Of a stretch of DNA of 46,150 bases, positions 41,450 to 46,150 are shown in pieces. The notes beneath the pieces are model-generated. The model saw nothing but the letters and a program-made list of their open reading frames with translations, did not search any database and was not told the origin of the DNA. The position numbers and the translations under genes are program-made. The stretch covers positions 1 to 46,150 of the forward strand of contig JASJBF010000012.1 of assembly GCA_030066685.1 (NCBI GenBank), written 5' to 3'. The stretch's first letter is position 1. Every line of letters starts with the position of its first letter. The stretch is from Kiloniellales bacterium (GTDB taxonomy: Bacteria; Pseudomonadota; Alphaproteobacteria; Kiloniellales; JAKSBE01).

Positions 41450-43527
41450 CGCGCCCGCCAGGCCTGGGTGCGGCGGTGGATGCCGCGCGAGGCGGCGGCG
41501 TGCAGCAGGCGGACCGCGGCGTTGGTGTAGAAGATCATCATGCCCATGGCCGCGGCCGGCGCGATGTCGCCGGCGTCGTCCATGTTGAGCACCGCGACCG
41601 AGGCCAGGGTCGTGTCGGGGCTGTAGAGGAAGACCACGGCCGAGACCGTGGTCATGGCGTTGACGAAGAGATAGATCCAGATATCCAGGATCGCCGGCGC
41701 ACAGACCGGCACCGTGACCCGCGCGAAGACCCTGGTGACCGGTTGCTTGAGGGAGGCAGAGACGGACTCGAACTCGGGGTCCATCTGCTTCAGCGCGGTG
41801 ACCGCGGTCAGATGCGCCACGGTGTAGAAGTGGGTGACCGTGCAGATCACCAGGATTCCCATGGTGCCATAGAGGAAGTTTAGGGGGTTGGCCGGGTCGT
41901 TGAAGAAGAAGATGTAGGCCAGCCCCAGCACCATTCCCGGCACCGCCATCGGCATCATGGCGAGAAACTGGAACCCGGCCCGGCCGAGTTGCATGCGCCG
42001 GGCCTTCTCGACCATGTAGGCGCCGAGGAAGACCACCAGTGTGCCGAGGAAGGCCGAATAGAGCGCCATGCGGATCGAGTTGCCGTAGGACGCCCAGCCG
42101 CCGCCGTCCATGACGTCGAAGTCGTAGTTGGCGAGCCCGAGCGAGAGGTCGTAGGGCCAGAACTTGATCAGCGCCGCGTACTGGCAGACCGCCAGGATGC
42201 CGAACATGAAGAGCGCGACCGCCAGGCTGTAGGCCAGCATCACGGCGTCGAAGCGGCGGTTCGGCTGCGGCCGGTAGGCGACGGCGCGCGCCGACAGCAA
42301 GGCGACCTGGCGCTTCTGCACCATGCGGTCGACGACGAAGGCCGCGACCGCCGGGATCAGGAGGATCATGCTGACCACCGCGCCCATCTCGAAGTTCTGC
42401 TGGCCGATGACCTGCTTGTAGACGTCGACCGCCAGGACGTTGAACTGGCCGCCGATCACCTTGGGCGCGCCGAAGTCGGTGATGACCAGGGTGAAGACGA
42501 CGAAGGCGGCGCTGATTAGCCCATAGCGCGCGCCCGGCAGGGTGACCGTGAGGAAGATCCGCGCCGGGCGGGCGCGCAGGGCCACCGCGGCCTCGTAGAG
42601 CCGCGCGTCGGCGATCGAGAGCGCGGTCACGATGATGATCAGGGCATGAGGAAAGGTGAAGAAGACCTCGGAGATGACGATCCCGAGCGGGCCGTAGATC
42701 GCCGATGGACCGTAGGCGCCGTCCCGCAGCCAGGCCCAGAGCGGTGCCACCGCCTCGGCGCCGAGCAGGGCCTCGAGGACCTTGAGGACCATGCTCTGCG
42801 CGCCGAAGAGATAGACCAAGGCGATGCCCGGCAGCAGCGAGGGCACCAGGATCGGGATCATGGCGATCACCCGGAAAGCCGGACGGAAGGCCATGCAGCT
42901 GCGGGTCAGGGCATAGGCGAAGACAAAGGCCAGGGTGACCGTGATGACGGTGCTGATCAGTGCGATCTCGAGGCTGTTGAAGATCGAGCGGAACAGCGCC
43001 GGCGTCGAGAAGTACTCCAGGTAGTTGTCCAGGCCGACGCCGGGGGCCGGCCGCAGGGCGACCCGGCGGAAATCGTTGCTGGAGAATTCGTGCCACTCCG
43101 AGGTGGTCACGGGCTTGCCGCGCACCAGGAAGCCGCCCTCGCTCATTTCGATGTTGCGCAGGCGGTAGCGTGTCTTGGATCGGAAACTGAAGTCCGGAAA
43201 GAGCTTGGCCGGCGAGAGCCTCTCGTCGGCCGCGGCGCGCTGCGCGCCGGACTCGACCAGGCCCTGCGCCAGGGCAAGATCCAGGGCGTTCAAGGTCTCG
43301 CCCCAGCCCTCGCCGCTGTCGACCTGGAGCTCGTAGCCGGCGAGCCGGAAGCTGTAGGTCGCCACCGATTTCGAGAGCATGAAGTAGAGCGGCAGGGCGA
43401 GCGCGACCACGAGGTAAAGGCCGATGACCAACATGAAGCCGCGCAGGATCCAATCGTCGCGCCCCAGCTTGGGTCGGATCAGCGGCGCCTCGGCCGGCGC
43501 GGCCCCGGCGGTTGCGGCCTCAGCCAC
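41446..43527 (-). CDS. Fused double permease of the 2-aminoethylphosphonate ABC transporter
   Basis: 693 residues, about twice a single permease. Two MetI-like channel domains are joined in one chain, each with an EAA loop: YEAAVALRARPARIFLTVTLPG in the first half and ESVSASLKQPVTRVFARVTVP in the second. The first membrane helix (MLVIGLYLVVALALPLYFML) is followed by an extra periplasmic region of about 115 residues (about 52-165) before the channel domain; this region has no recognised domain. The family is the putative AEP permease type known from marine proteobacteria. It starts 8 bases inside the ATPase gene. Likely forms the whole membrane pore without a second permease. Confidence 0.88.
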   Translation of the reverse strand: MAEAATAGAAPAEAPLIRPKLGRDDWILRGFMLVIGLYLVVALALPLYFMLSKSVATYSFRLAGYELQVDSGEGWGETLNALDLALAQGLVESGAQRAAADERLSPAKLFPDFSFRSKTRYRLRNIEMSEGGFLVRGKPVTTSEWHEFSSNDFRRVALRPAPGVGLDNYLEYFSTPALFRSIFNSLEIALISTVITVTLAFVFAYALTRSCMAFRPAFRVIAMIPILVPSLLPGIALVYLFGAQSMVLKVLEALLGAEAVAPLWAWLRDGAYGPSAIYGPLGIVISEVFFTFPHALIIIVTALSIADARLYEAAVALRARPARIFLTVTLPGARYGLISAAFVVFTLVITDFGAPKVIGGQFNVLAVDVYKQVIGQQNFEMGAVVSMILLIPAVAAFVVDRMVQKRQVALLSARAVAYRPQPNRRFDAVMLAYSLAVALFMFGILAVCQYAALIKFWPYDLSLGLANYDFDVMDGGGWASYGNSIRMALYSAFLGTLVVFLGAYMVEKARRMQLGRAGFQFLAMMPMAVPGMVLGLAYIFFFNDPANPLNFLYGTMGILVICTVTHFYTVAHLTAVTALKQMDPEFESVSASLKQPVTRVFARVTVPVCAPAILDIWIYLFVNAMTTVSAVVFLYSPDTTLASVAVLNMDDAGDIAPAAAMGMMIFYTNAAVRLLHAAASRGIHRRTQAWRAR

Positions 43528-44635
43528 GGCCCGCGCCCTCGGGATAGACCCGGATGCGCTCGACCGGCAGGGTGACGGTGATGGTCTGGCCGGCGTCCAC
43601 GCCCAGGCGCCGTACCAGGTTGCGCGAGAGGTCCGCGAGCAAAGCGGCGGCGCCCAGTCCCGGCGCGGCCAAGCTGGCGCGGTAGAAGGAGCCGAGGAAC
43701 TCCAGCTCCTCGATCTCGGCCCGGAAGCTGTTGGCCTGCGCCCGGCCGGGCTCCTCGATGACGACGTCCTCCGGGCGGATCGCCAGGGTCACGCCCTCGC
43801 CGGCGTCCAGGCCCCGGGCCTCGCAGGCCAGGGCCAAATCGCCCAGGCGGACCCGTCCCGGCGCCTCGGCCCGTCCGGGCAGGAAGTTCATGGTGCCGAT
43901 GAAGTCGGCGACGAAGGCCGTGGCCGGCTCGCGGTAGATCTCGTCCGGCGTGCCGACCTGCTCGATCACGCCGTGGTTCATGACCACGATCCGGTCGGCC
44001 ATGGTCAGGGCCTCCTCCTGGTCGTGGGTGACCATGATCGTGGTCACGCCGAGGCGGCGCTGCAGGGCCTTGATCTCGTGGCGCAGGCGGGCGCGCACCT
44101 TGGCGTCCAGCGCCGAGAGCGGCTCGTCGAGCAGGAGCAGCCCCGGCGAGGTCGCCAGGGCGCGGGCCAGGGCGATGCGCTGCTGCTGCCCGCCGGAGAG
44201 CTGCGCCGGGTACTTGTCCTTCTGCTCGGGCAGGCCGACCAGCGCGAGCAGGTCGTCGACCCGCCGTGCGGTCTCGCCCCGTCCGGCCTTGCGGCTCTCC
44301 AGACCATAGGCGACGTTGCGTTCCACGGTGAGGTTGGGAAACAGCGCGTAGGACTGAAAGACGATTCCGAAGTCGCGTTCGTTGGGCGGCAGGGCCGAAA
44401 CGTCCTCTCCACCCTGGATGACGCGGCCTCTCGACTGGATGTCGAGGCCGGCGATGGCCCGCAGCAAGGTGGTCTTGCCGCAGCCCGAAGGCCCGAGGAA
44501 GCAGACGAATTCGCCCTCGAAGATGTCGAGGCTGACGTCCCGGATCGCAACGAAGGCGCCGAAGGCCTTGGTCAGCCTGTCGATCCTGAGATAGGCCGAG
44601 GCCTCTGGCCGAGGGCCGCCTGCGGTCTCGCTCAT
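43520..44635 (-). CDS. 2-aminoethylphosphonate ABC transporter ATP-binding protein
   Basis: 371 residues. Walker A LGPSGCGKTTLLR, Q-loop IVFQSYALFPNLTV, signature LSGGQQQR, Walker B LLLLDEPLSALD and switch His VTHDQEEA are intact. The C-terminal TOBE-type region (about 250-371, with VTLAIRPEDVVIEE) is typical of the spermidine/iron/phosphonate ATPase group. It overlaps the permease gene by 8 bases and follows the binding-protein gene after 122 bases that contain a strong hairpin. Confidence 0.88.
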   Translation of the reverse strand: MSETAGGPRPEASAYLRIDRLTKAFGAFVAIRDVSLDIFEGEFVCFLGPSGCGKTTLLRAIAGLDIQSRGRVIQGGEDVSALPPNERDFGIVFQSYALFPNLTVERNVAYGLESRKAGRGETARRVDDLLALVGLPEQKDKYPAQLSGGQQQRIALARALATSPGLLLLDEPLSALDAKVRARLRHEIKALQRRLGVTTIMVTHDQEEALTMADRIVVMNHGVIEQVGTPDEIYREPATAFVADFIGTMNFLPGRAEAPGRVRLGDLALACEARGLDAGEGVTLAIRPEDVVIEEPGRAQANSFRAEIEELEFLGSFYRASLAAPGLGAAALLADLSRNLVRRLGVDAGQTITVTLPVERIRVYPEGAGRG

Positions 44636-44692
44636 CCGGTTCCTTCCGCCGCTTCCCGAGGCTGCCGCCGGTGGCTCCTGCCCGATACCAAG

Positions 44693-44733
44693 GAGCGGCC
44701 GGCGACCCGCCCGTCGGGTCGCCGGAACCGCTC
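44693..44733 (-). other. Strong hairpin between binding-protein and ATPase genes
   Basis: CCGGCGACCC (44699-44708) and GGGTCGCCGG (44716-44725) form a perfect 10-bp stem with a 7-base loop, extended by GAGCGG (44693-44698) with CCGCTC (44728-44733) across a 2-base bulge. It is directly 3' of the binding-protein gene, the position where hairpins often keep the first gene's mRNA more abundant. Confidence 0.6.
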
Positions 44734-44757
44734 AGCCACCTCCGCGTCCGGCCGGAC

Positions 44758-45798
44758 TCAGCCCTTGGGCTCCGACTTGGAATCGTAGCGCGACTGCCAC
44801 TCGCCCAAGATGCGCTTGCGGTTCTGGGCCGCCCATTCGAAGTCGTTCTCGATCATCGCCTCGGTGATGCCCTCCGGGAAGAACTTGACCGGCTTGGCCA
44901 GGCCCGGGATGGCGACCACGGCGTAGCCCTCGTTGTAGAGCTTGTTCGCGGTCTCGGTCACCGACCAGTCGACCAGGGCCTTGGCCGCCTCCAGGTCGTC
45001 GGTGCCGGCGACGATGGCGGTCGCCTCCATGTCCCAGCCGATTCCCTCCTTGGGCACGATGATCTCGAGCGGCGCGCCGGCCGCCTTGGACTTGGCGCCG
45101 CGGAAGGCGAAGGAGACGCCGATCGGGACTTCGCCGGCCGCCGCCTGCTTGCAGGGCTTGGAACCGGAATGGGTGTAGTGGCTGATGTTCTGGTGCAAGC
45201 GGTCCATGAAGTCCCAGCCGCCCTCCTCGCCGAAGATCTGCAGCCAGCTCGAGACGTCGAGGAAGCCGGTGCCCGAGGAGTTCGGGTTGGGCATGGCGAC
45301 GTGGCCCTTGTAGACCGGCTTGGTCAGATCTTCCCAGGAGGCCGGCATGGGCAGCTTGTTCTTCTCCGCCTCCACGGTGTTGACGCAGACCGAGGCCACC
45401 CAGGCGTCCATGCCGGTCCAATAGGGCGGATCGTCCTTGTCACGGAACTTGGGATCCAGGGCCGCCAGGCCCTTGGGCGCATAGGGCTCGAGCATGCCTT
45501 CGCCCTTCATCAGCAGCAGGCTGGTCGCCGCGAGGCCCCAGATCACGTCGGCCTGGGGGTTGTCCTTCTCGGCCAGCAGCTTGGCGGTGACGATGCCGGT
45601 GGAATCGCGGACCCACTTGATCTCGATGTCCGGGTGGTCCTTGTTGAAGGCCTCGGCGTAGCGCTTGAGGTCCTCGGCCTCGACCGCCGTGTAGACCGTG
45701 AGCTCGGTCTTGGCGAAAGCCGACCCGGCCGCCAGGGCCGCTGCAGCCATGGCAAGGACGCCGTGGCGCAGGCCACGGACGAAGGTGGTCTTGGGCAT
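44758..45798 (-). CDS. 2-aminoethylphosphonate-binding periplasmic protein
   Basis: 346 residues. GGAGGAG precedes the ATG at 45798. Signal peptide (GVLAMAAAALAAGSAFA), then a family 1/iron-type binding fold: TELTVYTAVEAEDLKRYAEAF, VRDSTGIVTAKLLAEKDNPQADVIWGLA, VYKGHVAMPNPNSSGTGFLDV and GVSFAFRG. This pattern is that of AEP-binding proteins of the putative PhnS2/AepX group. It heads the transporter operon; phnW and phnX, just beyond the LysR gene, encode the enzymes that use the cargo. Confidence 0.87.
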   Translation of the reverse strand: MPKTTFVRGLRHGVLAMAAAALAAGSAFAKTELTVYTAVEAEDLKRYAEAFNKDHPDIEIKWVRDSTGIVTAKLLAEKDNPQADVIWGLAATSLLLMKGEGMLEPYAPKGLAALDPKFRDKDDPPYWTGMDAWVASVCVNTVEAEKNKLPMPASWEDLTKPVYKGHVAMPNPNSSGTGFLDVSSWLQIFGEEGGWDFMDRLHQNISHYTHSGSKPCKQAAAGEVPIGVSFAFRGAKSKAAGAPLEIIVPKEGIGWDMEATAIVAGTDDLEAAKALVDWSVTETANKLYNEGYAVVAIPGLAKPVKFFPEGITEAMIENDFEWAAQNRKRILGEWQSRYDSKSEPKG

Positions 45799-46150
45799 AT
45801 GGTCTCCTCCCCGCAATGCGACGACCCGGGCAAGCTGCGCTCGCCGGCGTCGCCTTCCTTGTTCGGCCCGGGCGATCGCCCGGCGCCTTGTTTATGCCAA
45901 GAGACTAATGAGGTTTTGTGACAAGCGATAGGGTGTTCGCGACGACGCGCTCAGTCCAGAGCGAGACGACAAGCAAGACCCGCCTGGGTTGTAGTCCGCC
46001 GTCCCGGAGCGGCGCCGGTCCCGAGGCTAGTGTGGTGGTTCCTAAGTTCGTCATATCTAGGATCGCTTTTGCCGTCCTCTGGGCAGGAAGCGTCGCGCGG
46101 CCGATGCTGGCGCATCGGCGAGCGGCGCTGACGCCCCCAGAGGACGGCAA
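45799..46150. other. Noncoding region at the window end
   Basis: 352 bases with no supported gene. It should hold the promoter of the AEP transporter operon. Two CTAG sites (46027-46030 and 46057-46060) flank TGTGGTGGTTCC and AAGTTCGTCATAT, which could be a remnant of a mobile-element end. The last 82 bases form the inverted repeat listed separately. An open frame on the minus strand runs through the repeat but has no start site or family similarity. Confidence 0.5.
46069..46150. repeat. Large inverted repeat with nested hairpin at the window edge
   Basis: TTGCCGTCCTCTGGG (46069-46083) is perfectly repeated in inverse at 46136-46150 and may continue past the window, since the left arm is preceded by TTT. 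Inside it a second stem CCGATGC/GCATCGG (46101-46107 with 46112-46118) surrounds the loop TGGC. The unit could be a small dispersed element, a structured transcript end, or the terminator of a gene outside the window. Confidence 0.75.

Noticed and set aside
39314-43453. One continuous frame joining PhnW to more than 900 upstream codons
   Set aside because: The upstream part is antisense to the LysR gene and out of frame with the permease gene on the same strand. PhnW homology begins only at the ATG at 40480.

Overview
The window is GC-rich, densely coded bacterial DNA. The gene content points to an alphaproteobacterium, probably a free-living member of the Rhodospirillales/Kiloniellales type. 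The evidence is a rhizobial-type choline ABC transporter (ChoXWV) with BetI/BetA, an alphaproteobacterial betaine-homocysteine methyltransferase, the ligase/Lhr/PdeM DNA-repair set, a fused 2-aminoethylphosphonate (AEP) permease, many GTG starts and frequent 1-4 nt stop/start overlaps. The taxonomic placement is inference; there is no rRNA gene. I saw no tRNA, CRISPR array, complete insertion sequence or prophage.

Layout. (1) 1-3.2 kb: the tail of an unseen gene with a hairpin after it, a small membrane protein, a secreted Asp-rich protein that appears frameshifted, and a TPR-like lipoprotein. (2) 3.3-11.9 kb: choline/betaine block. Betaine-homocysteine methyltransferase; then on the minus strand choX-choW-choV, a second periplasmic binding protein and a HAD phosphatase; then, divergently, betI-betA. 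A 14-bp perfect palindrome lies over the -35 regions of both divergent promoters and is the likely BetI operator. betB is not present. (3) 12.3-15.6 kb: secreted M28 metallopeptidase with a PA domain, followed by a clear intrinsic terminator, and a secreted DUF3179 protein. (4) 15.6-29.2 kb: DNA repair interleaved with other genes. Exonuclease-ligase on the minus strand; a HIT protein; slipin-NfeD membrane pair; an SDR/DoxX-like membrane protein with a DUF2269 protein; then Lhr helicase, an antisense unknown secreted protein, PdeM nuclease and a photolyase. (5) 29.3-35.0 kb: cell-envelope phosphate-related genes. A Tat-exported PhoX-like phosphatase, a lipoprotein with kinase-like sequence motifs, a convergent lipoprotein tyrosine/lipid phosphatase, and a Tat-exported cyclase-family enzyme. 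(6) 35.2-38.5 kb: zinc uptake, znuA diverging from zur-znuC-znuB around a Zur-box-like dyad. (7) 38.5-46.1 kb: AEP use. phnX and phnW with a divergent LysR regulator, and the AEP ABC transporter (binding protein, ATPase, fused double permease). The window ends in a noncoding stretch with a large inverted repeat.

How the genes work together. ChoXWV imports choline, BetA oxidises it toward betaine, and Bmt can use betaine to make methionine, with BetI as the likely switch. The AEP transporter supplies PhnW (AEP to phosphonoacetaldehyde) and PhnX (to acetaldehyde plus phosphate), a nitrogen and phosphorus scavenging route. Zur-ZnuABC keeps zinc supply, relevant to the zinc enzymes Bmt and the M28 peptidase. 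The exonuclease, ligase, Lhr and PdeM proteins form a known conserved repair group, here split into two loci.

The most unusual element is the convergent pair at 31.6-33.7 kb: a lipobox-bearing protein with apparent FAM20/HipA/PI3K-like kinase motifs facing a lipobox-bearing CX5R phosphatase. This could be an extracytoplasmic phosphorylation/dephosphorylation module. A second oddity is two secreted proteins (0.7 kb and 12.3 kb) that each carry exactly eight aspartates followed by arginine directly after the signal peptide.
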